A stretch of DNA of 64,000 nucleotides from Lepidostoma basale (Eukaryota > Arthropoda > Insecta > Trichoptera > Lepidostomatidae), in the NCBI GenBank assembly GCA_022606425.2, contig JAHDVF020001237.1:1385001-1449000 (forward strand). The letters run 5' to 3'. Each line of letters opens with the position of its first letter. Within the stretch, counting starts at the first letter, position 1. The translations under genes and the position numbers were made by a program. The notes under the pieces were generated by a model that did not search any database, was not told where the DNA came from, and was given only the letters and a program-made list of their open reading frames with translations. Positions 44,200-54,456 of this stretch are shown piece by piece.

Positions 44200-44610
44200 C
44201 GGTGTCTTCTTCTCCTTATAATCCTTTGGTCTGTTCCTGAAATCAGGCTGGCCTTTCTTGGGAGGTTGACTCTCAACTTTCTCTCCGTCTATTCGGCGGT
44301 CTTCCGGGGGGACGGCAGCCGGCAGGAATCTGATGTGCCACAGCGTGTGGGATTCTGGTGGGATCCATCCTCTGCACGGGCGCATTCCAGTATCTTCTGC
44401 GTCATCTGCCCCATCTCACGACATCCTCCACCTTGCGAATCTCGCGGATGGCCGTGTTCCTCACCCTATCTCGAATAGTCCTTCCTGCTATCATCCTCAG
44501 CGTCCTCATCTTTGCCACCCGTACTTTAGCCTTCGTTCTTGTGGTATCCGCTCTGGTCTCAATGGTATATGTTAGTATAGGCCTTACGCAGGTTGTATGT
44601 GCTTTTGGTC
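44200..44610 (-). pseudogene. LINE family A, C-terminal tail
   Basis: Minus strand: a block equivalent to MAEMRTLRMIAGRTIRDRVR (18345 copy), then RMDPTRIP-type, PPEDRRIDGEKVESQPPKKG and FRNRPKDYKEKK. Very similar to 18345-18695 but retains the segment deleted there. Ends in a GAAGAAGA tail at 44205. Confidence 0.75.
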
Positions 44611-45654
44611 TGTGGTTTTATGTTTATTGTCGGTGTCAATAACATTTAAACATTTTGCATAAATAATACATAATGAATACTTAAAATAAAAATATTCGTT
44701 TATATCGTGACATGGCAATAAGATTTTTTAATTCCGTTGTTTAATTTATAATATTTATAATAGATTAAATCTCATAAAAATAATACATTTAATTAAATTT
44801 AACCGCGTTTCGTTCAAATATTCAACTGCTCCTTACCAAGAAATTTTCCTTACATCAAAACATTATGTTATGTGTATATAAAATAAAAGTAAATAAGCAA
44901 ATTTGCTTGATTAAATTGTTACATTTCTCATAGAGCGCCAGAATTCGCCCAAAATATTGAAGTTGAAATATTTTTGATTGTACAGAAATTCCGAATAATT
45001 CTCAAATATCCCAGATGCTCCTTATCCGGGAAGGTCTAAAGCTTTCCTTTAACTTGCAACATCTAAAGAAATACCTTTTCTCCAAAGAGGAAAATGAGGG
45101 TTTTTAATATCAGTCACTGTTGTGGAAAATACGCTTTTCCTCTCATTAAAATGTTGCTTCGTTATTTACATGATCAGAGCAGAGGGGTCCACATTGATAA
45201 TTTTATTTTAAAAACATTTTTATATTTCTGAAATGAATTTTATATAAATTATATAATTGAAAATCAAATTTCATGATTAATTAAGCCATGATGTAGAAAT
45301 ACATGTAAACCCACTTTTACTAATTAATTAAATTGTAACATGTTTGCCTTATGTGTATTTTAGATAAGTACACATTAAAAGAGGGTATGTCTACATAAAA
45401 AATACAAAAAATTAAGCGATTACTGACGAAAAAATCTATACATTTTAACATACACATGAAAATATGTTTTATTATTATTATTATTATTGCCGCTTATTTA
45501 ATTTTCTTTCTTATATCACATTACTACAAAAATTGAGCAATCAATCTATAAACCGTCTATTTTGGTCTTCCACGATTTTGTATTTTTTTCTTGTGTGCAA
45601 TGGGTCGTTTGAACCCAATTACTGTATACAATTTATTTTAGCTATTATATTGAT
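44611..45654. other. AT-rich spacer, nothing recognised
   Basis: No supported feature. 44930-45180 slightly GC-richer. Confidence 0.4.
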
Positions 45655-45745
45655 TCTCGTGACATGTGATAGGTAACCTATCTATCGCAATTTTATTGTC
45701 ACGTGAATTCTACACCAGACCAAAGACAGTGTGACAATCACTACG
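45655..45745 (-). mobile_element. SINE family S copy 5, head missing
   Basis: 'gattctcgtgacatgtgata', 'ttttattgtcacgtgaattc', 'accagaccaaagacagtgtg'. The tRNA-like head is absent, consistent with 5' truncation. The preceding 'gtcgtttgaacccaattact' matches the 3' end of copy 4. Confidence 0.75.
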
Positions 45746-46091
45746 ATATTTTCATTATTATTCAGTTGTCCACATTTTAACGAACCATGTAACAATTATT
45801 TTTTAATGCAATAATTTTTTAAACAGCACTTTAATCCCTCCCTTTATTATCATCTCGTGAGATCAACAATGTTTAATTTAACCCATATTTATCTAACATC
45901 CTTTTCTTTTGTTCTGTCCACGCTTATATTACCAACGGACACCAATAAGTTCACAAATTAAAATTTGATTATCTGTTTTCAATTACATTAATACCAAATA
46001 GTTTTGTCACTTTAAATTAATTTCCATTTTTAAAATGTTTTTACTATTGAAGCCCAGAAAAACACATTAAACTGCAAAAATGTTATACTGT
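45746..46091. other. AT-rich spacer
   Basis: Nothing recognised. Confidence 0.4.
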
Positions 46092-46170
46092 CATCTTCTT
46101 CTTTTGCCTTGCTATTTCCTGTTATTTTGGGTCGGCTCCCCTTATATGGCTCCACCAAGTTTTTTTAAAA
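46092..46170 (-). mobile_element. Possible LINE 3' scrap of another family
   Basis: 'atcttcttcttttgccttgc', 'tatttcctgttattttgggt', 'cggctcccctt' has the (GAA)n end on the minus strand seen in the other LINE copies. Confidence 0.4.
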
Positions 46171-46339
46171 AAAAAAAAATTATACAGTAATACCGGAATT
46201 TATTAGGCACAGACAAAGTAAATAATCGGTATAAAGATGCTATTAAAATATGTTGGTTATTGATGATTCATAAATTTAGAGTGAAAATCGTATTCATTTA
46301 CATAATATAACTTGTTACTAAACTTTTGTAATAATATAA
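46171..46339. other. AT-rich spacer
   Basis: Nothing recognised. Confidence 0.4.
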
Positions 46340-46720
46340 TAACATATGGCGTCGAAGCAAGGGCAGACACAGTAAGGACCAAATAAGTTTTGAGGACTTC
46401 CGAAATGAAGACACTGAGGACGATAGCAGGCAAGACACTGAGAGATCGCGTGAGGAACACCAGAATAAGAGAGATATGTGAGGTTGAGGATATTATAAGA
46501 TGGAGCAGACAGCGAAAAGGGGACTGGTACGGTCATGTTAAAAGAATGGACACCACAAGACTCCCCTATATTGCATTGTATAATCAGCCTCATGGGACTC
46601 GTTCTGGTGAAAGATCTCCTAAATTATGGAAGGACAGCTAGGAGTCTACCTCACAGGAAGAGCAACACTCTGGAGAACAGACCACATTGGTCAACAACAA
46701 GGAAAAAGAAGAAAAAGACT
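46340..46720 (+). pseudogene. LINE family A, C-terminal tail
   Basis: MRTSEMKTLRTIAGKTLRDR, VRNTRIREICEVEDIIRWSR, QRKGDWYGHVKRMDTTRLPY, then RSGERSPKLWKDS. Sister of 14337-14725 with a few changes (GRPSKRW is now ERSPKLW). Ends AAAAAGAAGAAAAAG. Confidence 0.8.
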
Positions 46721-47129
46721 TTACTTTTGAAAACACTTCACCAAAACTACTCTTATAGATTACGAGAATGTGACCTTTCCATGTGAAAAACAACAAATAT
46801 GAAGGCAAACAGTTCGAGTGTAGAAATTTAGATTCGAGCGGTCGTTGTCCGCAGTTACAGGGTGTTCTTATACTACACGTAGGAAAGTTAGCACTAGTAC
46901 CTATATTGGCTCTAACTTATCTGTTCAACGACACACACGTCTAGGCGTACTCCATCTTGTATAGATTAAAATCTTTACGTTCTAACATTTTGATATATAT
47001 TTTTTAATTGTGGGACTATTACACCCCGTCACCGTCGTTTCAATGGGTTATCATTTATTAGTGCTTAAAAATATATATAAAAAAACACATTAATTTAAAA
47101 TAAATGGTGCACTTAAAGTGAAAAAGCTA
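46721..47129. other. Unassigned spacer
   Basis: Nothing recognised. Confidence 0.4.
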
Positions 47130-47720
47130 AAATGGTAGAACACAATGGTGTCCGACCCTTATGTATGGAATCGAATCATGAAACAGCAAAAGAAGGATGA
47201 AAGTAATAAGGATATATGTGTCGAAATTTTGTGTATGATAGAATAAGTGAATGGAATGCGAATGAAAGTGTTATGACCAAAATAACGAACGGTCATTAAA
47301 ATGGTTTGAATACATGGAAAGAATAAATGAATAACGAATGGTAAAGAAAGTATATGTTAACGACGAAAAAAAGAGCAAGGAAGGCCGAAGAAAACGTGGC
47401 ACGATCAAATCAAATCAAGAAACGTTGGTTTAAGATTGTTAAGATACATGGAAAGAATGAATGGAAAAGAAAATATATATTAACGATGTAAACGAAAGAA
47501 AACAATGAGAAAAACCATGGAAATTGTGGGACGATCAAATCTATCAAATATTAAATATCAGTCACGCAAGGAGTCAGAGAAGTCGACGTCCGTGCATGAT
47601 ACGATGAATGAATGTAGAAGAAACGAGAGAAGTGTGTCATGACAGAACAATGTGGTGGTCCATTCTTTCTGCCAATCCTTTCGGAGAGCGTCTAGCCTCG
47701 TCCGATATACCACGCGGAGT
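47130..47720 (+). pseudogene. LINE family B, C-terminal and 3' part, partly duplicated
   Basis: 'gtccgacccttatgtatgga' (YG motif), 'ggtttgaatacatggaaaga', 'gtatatgttaacgacg', then the block 'atacatggaaagaatgaatg', 'atatattaacgatgtaaacg' again, and finally MNVEETREVCHDRTMWWSIL, SANPFGE. The RMN..YVNDV block appears twice, showing an internal duplication or a nested copy. Many stops. Confidence 0.75.
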
Positions 47721-47944
47721 TAAACACGTAAGTGCTGAAAAATTGGTTTCTCATGGGATGTTTATTTTTGGCGGCAACAGTCTATCAATTCTCTGCTTAT
47801 AGTGAGAGGAGTGAAGGTACGACGTGGAAGAAATGTCATAAAACGTGACGACTTTTTTTAATGCATAATATTATAGTTGGGAAACCTGCGAGAAAGACCC
47901 AAATCGAAGAGTGTTTCCAAAAGTCAAAAAATGATAATAAGATT
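47721..47944. other. Unassigned spacer
   Basis: Slightly GC-richer continuation after the LINE; nothing recognised. Confidence 0.35.
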
Positions 47945-48310
47945 TTGAATGTATACAAATTCTTGTAGACAAGTACTGGATTTCACCCATTGCGGATAAA
48001 TTATTTTTATTTTACAAGGATTAATTGTATCTCAATAGAGACGGAAATGCAAATTATTTTCTGGGAACAGAAGGTGGTGGCCGAGGCGCTTACAGGACTT
48101 ATGACCTGTCATTGGTTGGGTTGAGCGATCGCTTTATGTTTAACAACATTCCCCATTCCGCCGTTATGACCACCACATCTGACAAATTTTTGGAACTTGT
48201 ATATATGGTAGGTTTCTACGCCTATTTTTACATTTTTATGTTCACTCTACACTAGCGTCATCTATTGAGATTAAAAAGCATTAAGCAGAAAACCTTTATT
48301 AATGTACTAT
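47945..48310. mobile_element. Foldback family B, copy 4 (reverse orientation)
   Basis: Complement of the 4660 copy: 'ggacttatgacctgtcattg', 'gttgggttgagcgatcgctt', 'acattccccattccgccg', 'tatgaccaccacatctgaca', 'actagcgtcatctattgaga', 'ttaagcattaagcaga'. An apparent 76-codon frame (48025-48255) is incidental. Confidence 0.75.
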
Positions 48311-48604
48311 GAAAGAAATATATTTTCGATGTGATTGTTTTAATGAAAAACATTAATGGTGCGGTCGCATAATACACCTTAATCTGATAATGAAAAAAAG
48401 CCCTTTATAGTATGTATAATCTTTAGTTTTACTTTATTGAAGGATAACGCGTTAACACTATGTAATTGCATTACAATTTTGAATAGAAATATATAACTAA
48501 ACAAAGGAGTTTACCTCCACACGTGATTAATATTTTTATGCTGTGAAAATATTTAATAAATAAAAGTGGATAAACAGTGTTATTAATTCTATTCCAAATA
48601 CCTA
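48311..48604. other. AT-rich spacer
   Basis: Nothing recognised. Confidence 0.4.
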
Positions 48605-48725
48605 ATTATGTTTCACTCCGCTTGATTTTTAGTTTCGACCGGTTTCTGCAGCTCGCTACCATGTTCTGGTCCGGAAGACAGCAGCAAGTTGCAGAAAACT
48701 GTCGAAACCAAAAATCGATCGACAC
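48605..48725. mobile_element. Foldback H, decayed hammerhead-like cores
   Basis: Minus strand 48633-48669: CAGAACA, T, hairpin-like GGTAGCGAGCTGCA, GAAACCGGTC. The GAAA half with self-complementary ACCGGT is intact; CTGANGA is mutated. Plus arm 'agcagcaagttgcagaaaac', 'tgtcgaaacc' mirrors it. Confidence 0.55.
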
Positions 48726-50884
48726 ATTCAATTAAATATTTTTATTTGCGTTACTAACAATAAATTTCTACCGCGAAGTTTTAATGATCGACATAAATAC
48801 AACTAAATTTGGTATTTAACAATTTGATTCCTTCCTGTTACTTAGCTGTACCTACAGCCGACCCGTGTCGAAACTAATCATTGTTTTGATTAAATCAATC
48901 GTACCTTTCACTAAAATTTACTAGAAAAATCATTATAACTTTGTGATATATCAAAATCACATTAGTTTCAATAATTTAAAAAAATCTATGTGTTCAACAC
49001 TTCTTTAATATGACAAAGTATAAGGGTACGTCTTTCCTTTATGAGAGATGATATATTTCTAATATTTATCTTCAACTCGGGTTAAGAAATGTTATGGTTT
49101 ATTAAAAATATTAATAAAAAACTCTTTGAGCATTAAACAACTCTTATAATAGACTCATCGCAACAAAATGTATCTCACCTTAACATGTGAATCATGTAGT
49201 GTTTACATAAATAATTTTTACTATTTTGGTAAATATTTTTTGGTGATACACAGTTTCTCTAGTTTAGTTTATTCTTCTAGTGAATTCTAGGAGCACTGTA
49301 TTTTAATCTCCTCGCCCCGCCAGGAATTCGCTTTGTAGGTACCACAAAGAAGGCTAGGAAATCGTGGGTATGAGATTCCTCAGTTAAAATGTAAATCCCA
49401 AATATGGCATAGGCAACAAAAGGAATTTAGGACATTAAATATTTACTAGACTAACAACGCGTTTACAATGTGCGTATGGTTCTTTATCCTCTGCTTAACA
49501 TAACCATAGCCTTGTGAGACCTACCCGTCACATACTAAATCTCTTGCTAATTTGAATTCCGGGGTTCATACGTTTAAGGGTAATTAATTGTTCATATTTT
49601 ATGATATTAAATTATTTGATATTAATTCATTAGTCTGCAAATGCCCTACGGATCAGAATACCGGGCCGCAAGGCGACAAGAAGAACAAACGATAAAAAAA
49701 TCACAATCAACACCACCAAATTGTTCTCCTGTTGTTTTTTTACAGTACTTCAGACAAAAATAATCTGAACAAAATTCAAAATAACCCAGAACGTTTTCGG
49801 GCATGCGCTTTGAGTTCAGGGAATCGAACTATAACTCTCTCTCTGTCTTGTATTCAAAACATTATGACATTCGGGTTTTTGCCTATTTATATTATGATAA
49901 GTTTGCAATAAAGCATAAAAGTATTTTTAAACCACTAGGAAAAAAATCAGTAACAATTGTCGAAAATTATATTAACTTGTAGATATATTTAAATACAATG
50001 AAAGGTTTTACTAATGTTATATATTTTTTGTAGAAATTTGTTTAAATCTGCTTTACAGGCAACTTTCAGAAACTATACGAATTTAATATAAAGAAGATAA
50101 CGGCTCTTCAACATTTTTAATTAATTTGGGAGTGCGGGAAGAGGATAATCATACGAATCAGAATACACCGCTCTAAGACGTACTGATTTATAAGGAAAAG
50201 GTATTTTCGCTTACCAAAAACATTGTAAGTTAAATGTTTTATTTTTTCAATTTGTGATATTTTAAAATTAAATTTATGTTTTTAACCCTTTCTAACCGAA
50301 ATTGTGACGATATCAACAATGAAAATTATCTTGTATGCAAAATTTTAATTCAAAATTATGTAATTATGATTTCCATAAATATTTTTGAATTAAGGCATAA
50401 AATTGTGAGGGGGTCGTTTTGCGGTAGAATGGGTCCTTTATTAAATTCAACGAGTGTTTCTTATTGCGGCTCGTTTTCTGAATTGTACAGAAAATTAGAT
50501 TGCATTAGGACGATAATGCAGGCTCTAATTTGATAATTCGTCTGAAATGGCATCCATTTACGCAATTTTCATATAATTCAGTTGAAAATATTACCACATT
50601 GCAGTTATTAAAAGTAGATACGCCGTATTTAGAATGATTGTAAATAAAACATATTTTTTTAATTCTTACAACATACTTTTTCCATGAGTGAAAGCAAGAG
50701 AAATAACGATAGAACAAATGGGTTAGCGTACAATCATGTGTACCCTACCATTAATTTTTCATATATATTATAATATAATCTTAAAATGACGGAAAATAGT
50801 GGGAAGCTGCCGAAACCGATGAAAATAGTACGGTATTCACAGCTGAAATGTGCACAAGACAGTGCAGTGAGCGACAATACCTAA
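48726..50884. other. Unassigned AT-rich stretch
   Basis: About 2.1 kb without a recognised gene or repeat. GC-richer islands at 49290-49390, 49650-49690 and 50405-50480; a plus frame 50276-50533 has no motif. Confidence 0.35.
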
Positions 50885-51295
50885 TACCAAAATCAGACAC
50901 CGGACAAAGCTTGTCGATATTATGGACAAACTGAAGTGGTAATTGACAGGACATATCGCTAGACAGGAAACAAAGAGATGGGCACCCAGAGTCTTGACAG
51001 GGAAACCGTTAGAGGAAAAAATGAGCAACGGTCGACCCCAACAAATATGGGCTCGCGACCTAATTCGAATCGGGGAAAGAAGATGGATGGATGAGTGTGT
51101 GCGGAAGATGTGACGAGGTTCGCAACCCATTACACCGTGTCTCCCGCGGAGGCGAAATGAGAAGGACGGAGCACCGCATCGGTTAAAGTGTACCAATCCA
51201 TTATTTCTGAAGAATCGCACAGGATACAGAACAATGGAGAACGTTTGAGGAAGCTTACATCAAGCAGTGCAGATTTGGTTAAGGAAGAGGAAGAA
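50885..51295 (+). pseudogene. LINE family F, C-terminal tail with a foreign block
   Basis: IRHRTKLVDIMDKLKW, stop, TGHIARQETKRWAPRVLTGK, PLEEKMSNGRPQQIWARDLI, RIGERRWM, then about 120 bp of unrelated GC-rich sequence (51090-51210), then AQDTEQWRTFEEAYIKQCRF, G and stop, and a GAAGAGGAAGAA tail. The two halves are in order and the LINE motif W-x-AQD is split exactly there. The block matches 16510-16600 in reverse orientation. Confidence 0.75.
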
Positions 51296-51328
51296 TTATA
51301 AAAATATAATTATTATAACTAACGTATT

Positions 51329-51590
51329 ATGACGACCTTCGTTGCTGATTGGTAAGTGCATTGACTGCCACCCCGAATGTTACGGGTTTGATTTCAGGCG
51401 AGGGCAGTGTGATTGCCACATTATCATTGGTCTGGTGTAGAATTCACGTGACAATAAAATGGCGATAAATTAGCGACTTATCACATGTCACGAGAATTAC
51501 TATGATAGCTATAATATACTTTACATCGATTTGGCTCATGCTATCATGATGTAAAGAGCGATTCAACAAAATGATAATAGTAATATTAAT
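51329..51590 (+). mobile_element. tRNA-derived SINE, family S copy 6
   Basis: Head 'tgacgaccttcgttgctgat' (A box worn), B-box region 'cgggtttgatttcaggc', body 'gaattcacgtgacaataaaa', 'tggcgataaattagcgac', tail 'catcgatttggctcatgcta', 'taaagagcga' then an (ATA)n-type tail. Shares the longer 3' end with copy 3. Confidence 0.8.
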
Positions 51591-51724
51591 TGTAATTATT
51601 TACAATCTTTTATGAGAATACAGAATTTTAGTTAACAGTTGGTTATTTCTTATTTTTATGAAATAAATAAGATGGTAGTTCAAAAATAAAAACAAATACA
51701 CCATCTACAAAAAGTGAATCAGAC

Positions 51725-52095
51725 TGAATCGACTGTAATGACTGAAATCGAAGCAAAAGCAGACATTATTAGAATCAAACATTTTTTAAGAACAGCAGAA
51801 ATGAAAACATTGCCACCTATTGTGGGTAGATCCCTTAGAGATAAGATACCCAACGAAGAAAATCGCAGATCCTGCAAAATGGTGACATAGAGAGATGGAG
51901 TAGGCAGAGAATACGATTCTGGAGGGAGCACATCGAGATGATGAACTAAGCTAAGTTTTCCAAGATCGTGATGCACGAGACTCCTGGGGGCGTCGACCAC
52001 CAAAGAGATGGAAAGAAAGCTGGACGTGTTCCTGACAGGACTAAATTTGATATCTTGTCTAAACAGATCCCAAGATCAGGGAGAAGGGAGAAAAA
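51725..52095 (+). pseudogene. LINE family A, C-terminal tail
   Basis: 'aagaacagcagaaatgaaaa' gives RTAEMKTLPPIVGRSLRDKI, then 'agatggagtaggcagagaat' (RWSRQR) and 'gaccaccaaagagatggaaa'. Closest to the 15945-16310 copy, with frame shifts. Ends near 'gggagaagggagaaa'. Confidence 0.75.
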
Positions 52096-52099
52096 TAAA

Positions 52100-52430
52100 T
52101 ATTCCAAAGAATTTTGTATAACTTAAAAATGTTATTAAGGATTAATTTTATCTCAATAGAGACGAAGATGTAAATTGTTTTTTTTTCTTTCTTTTTTTTG
52201 GAATTGTTGTCATAGGTTGGGTTAAGCGATCGCTTTATGTAATACTACATTCCCCATTCCGTCCTTCTTACGACCTCCACGTCTGACAAATTTTTGAAAG
52301 ATGTATATATGCTTATATGTTGAGGAACACTTCACATATTTTTGTTCAATCTTTATAGCGCCATCTATTAAGATAAGGTTAAGCATTAAGCAGAAAATCG
52401 TTATTAATGCAATGTGAAAGGCTTCGCAAT
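52100..52430. mobile_element. Foldback family B, copy 5 (reverse orientation)
   Basis: 'attaattttatctcaataga', 'gggttaagcgatcgctttat', 'acattccccattccgtcc', 'cacgtctgacaaatttttga', 'atagcgccatctattaagat', 'taagcattaagcaga'. Confidence 0.75.
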
Positions 52431-52499
52431 TATCTTACATTGCTAGATAACGCCTGAAGAGGGCTCTCCAATTTTTATGCTTTAACTTGAACCAGTTTT

Positions 52500-52745
52500 T
52501 TTATACAACATGGAAATTTTGTATTACATAAAGCGATCGCTTAACCCAACCAATGACAGGTCATAAGTCCTGTAAACGCCTCGACCACCATATTGTTGAA
52601 TAAAAATATAAAAAAAACAATTTACATTTTCGTCTCTTTTGAGATAAAATTAATCCTTAAAAAAAAAAATAGCCCGCAAGGGGTTAAATCCAGTATTTGT
52701 ATACAAGTATTTGTATACATTCAAAATGTCGTTAAAAATGTTTCT
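52500..52745. mobile_element. Foldback family B, copy 6 (forward orientation)
   Basis: 'ttacataaagcgatcgctta', ACCCAACCAATGACAGGTCA, 'taagtcctgtaaacgcctcg', 'ggttaaatccagtatttgta', 'tacaagtatttgtatacatt'. With copy 5 it forms a large inverted pair around 52430-52500. Confidence 0.75.
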
Positions 52746-53214
52746 TTGTATTTGTTTTTGGTTAAATTGAAATATTAGATGGTAAAATCTTTTTTATATA
52801 AAATAACGTTATTTATATGAAAATAAATATTTGCTTCATCTGAGGAATAACTCTCTGAATCATTTTAAGATGAATATCATGTTCTGTTAAGCAAAACAGA
52901 TCATTCAGTAATAAGAGAAATACTCGAGTGTTGTGAAGTTGGAGACAATTTTCTTTTGTTTCAAAGGATTCTAAAATATGAAAGACATTTTTCAAGAGTA
53001 AACTCGTTTACGCCGTTGACAGATTCGTTTGAGGTATGTAGATAAAACATAATAAAATGGAAGATGGAATAAGATAAATGTTTCTTCGAAAAACGCGACA
53101 AGCTCTGGAAACTTTATTAATGATACAACGCTGCAGTAGATAATAAACGGATTATTTTTGTTTTATATTTTTTAAATAAAAGAAATAATATATTTACTCT
53201 TAAATTATAAAATG
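52746..53214. other. Unassigned spacer
   Basis: Nothing recognised. Confidence 0.4.
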
Positions 53215-53430
53215 CCTTTTTAATGGTATCACAATTATAATTATTTAAATTTTTTGCGACAGCTGTTTCGTCAACCTACTCGTATGTTGAGATCATCAGG
53301 TGTTACAATATTTTTTTCAACAGTTAAAATTTAAACATTTGAAACAAATATTGTAACACCTGACAATGAAAACATAGCTTGACGAAATAGCTGTCGCAAA
53401 ACAAATTGTGATACCATAAAAATGGCGTTT
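53215..53430. mobile_element. Foldback family C, copy 3, two head-to-head cores
   Basis: Minus strand 53258-53299: CTGATGA, T, hairpin CTCAAC...GTTGAC with a longer loop, GAAA, CAGCTGT, C. Plus strand 53360-53395: CTGACAA (G8 lost) ... GACGAAATAGCTGTC. The minus core is intact; the plus core has decayed. Outer ends 'tggtatcacaatt' and 'attgtgatacca'. Confidence 0.75.
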
Positions 53431-53954
53431 TATAATATGAACCATTTAGAAAAAAAATATTATACAATAATATTAAACGAGTAAAATACCTAAACAAACA
53501 AAAATGTTATGGTTACCTTTTGATATGAAAATTGAACTAATTTTCATCTCTTGGTAAAAGTACTTATGAGGGTTGTTGCTGCAAACTTTTAATAAATGTG
53601 TATATCTACACACACTTTCTTACACATATACATATATACAATACATATATACATATATAGAATACAAATATAGATATATTATATAAAATATATGTTTATT
53701 GGTTGAAAAGTGTGCTATTAGGGTTACTCGTATAACATAATTTTAAAGCAAAAATAAATAACATGAATTAAGTTCAATTAAAATTATTGAATATACTTAT
53801 GGTAATTATAAATCAAAATTGATTCAAACAGAATCCTAGAGGCATCTTAAAAAAATAATATTGTTATTTGAAATTTCATGGTAGAAGTTCATTGTAAATA
53901 ATGAAAATATATTTTTTTGTAAAAATCTTTTTAAAATGTATATTCAGTAAAAAT
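53431..53954. other. AT-rich spacer with TA-type microsatellite
   Basis: 53620-53695 is a (TATACA)n/(TA)n-like microsatellite. Nothing else. Confidence 0.5.
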
Positions 53955-54030
53955 TTACTAATATTTGTGTCCAAGACCGATTTCGGCAGCTCACTGCCAT
54001 CTTCTGATGGCTAAAACCGGACGAAGACAC
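53955..54030. mobile_element. Foldback H-like, hammerhead-like core
   Basis: Minus strand 53975-54006: CAGAAGA, T, hairpin GGCAG-tgag-CTGCC, GAAA, TCGGT, C. One core base (U4) differs; stem II is perfect. The plus arm 'cttctgatggctaaaaccgg' is decayed. Confidence 0.55.
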
Positions 54031-54456
54031 AAACATTAGTGGATTTTAACAAAATATACATTTTAAAATGATTTTTTTGATAATTTTAAATAAGCATGGT
54101 TTTTATACCTATGTATTATATTTAATATTTTTTGGGCATATTTAAAAAAAGAAAACTAATTAGATACACGTTACAAGTGTATCAAACATAGTTTTACAAA
54201 TTTAATTCTATCTCACAATAAAACATCATGGTTTCTTTGTATGATTTTTTTTCAATCTTCTTTGGTTTGTCAAAATAGAAAAATGAAATTGCGTGCAGCT
54301 TAAAAATTCCTATCCATATATATGTTTTTTGAACATAAATTATAACGCATGACTGGATGTGATATCGGGAAAAAAGTTTGAGTGGTTTTACTTATGACTG
54401 CACAAAAAATGTTAAAGGGTTTACAAATTTTGGGGAGGAATAAGCGCAATTTTCAT
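54031..54456. other. AT-rich flank of the gypsy element
   Basis: No gene. The left boundary of the retrotransposon is at 54456/54457. Confidence 0.4.

Noticed and set aside
44134..44642. Several plus-strand frames of 70-114 codons
   Set aside because: Mirror frames of the minus-strand LINE A tail; the same mirror frames occur at 18441-18710, which shows they follow the repeat.
48025..48255. 76-codon frame
   Set aside because: Lies entirely in foldback B and is closed in the other copies.
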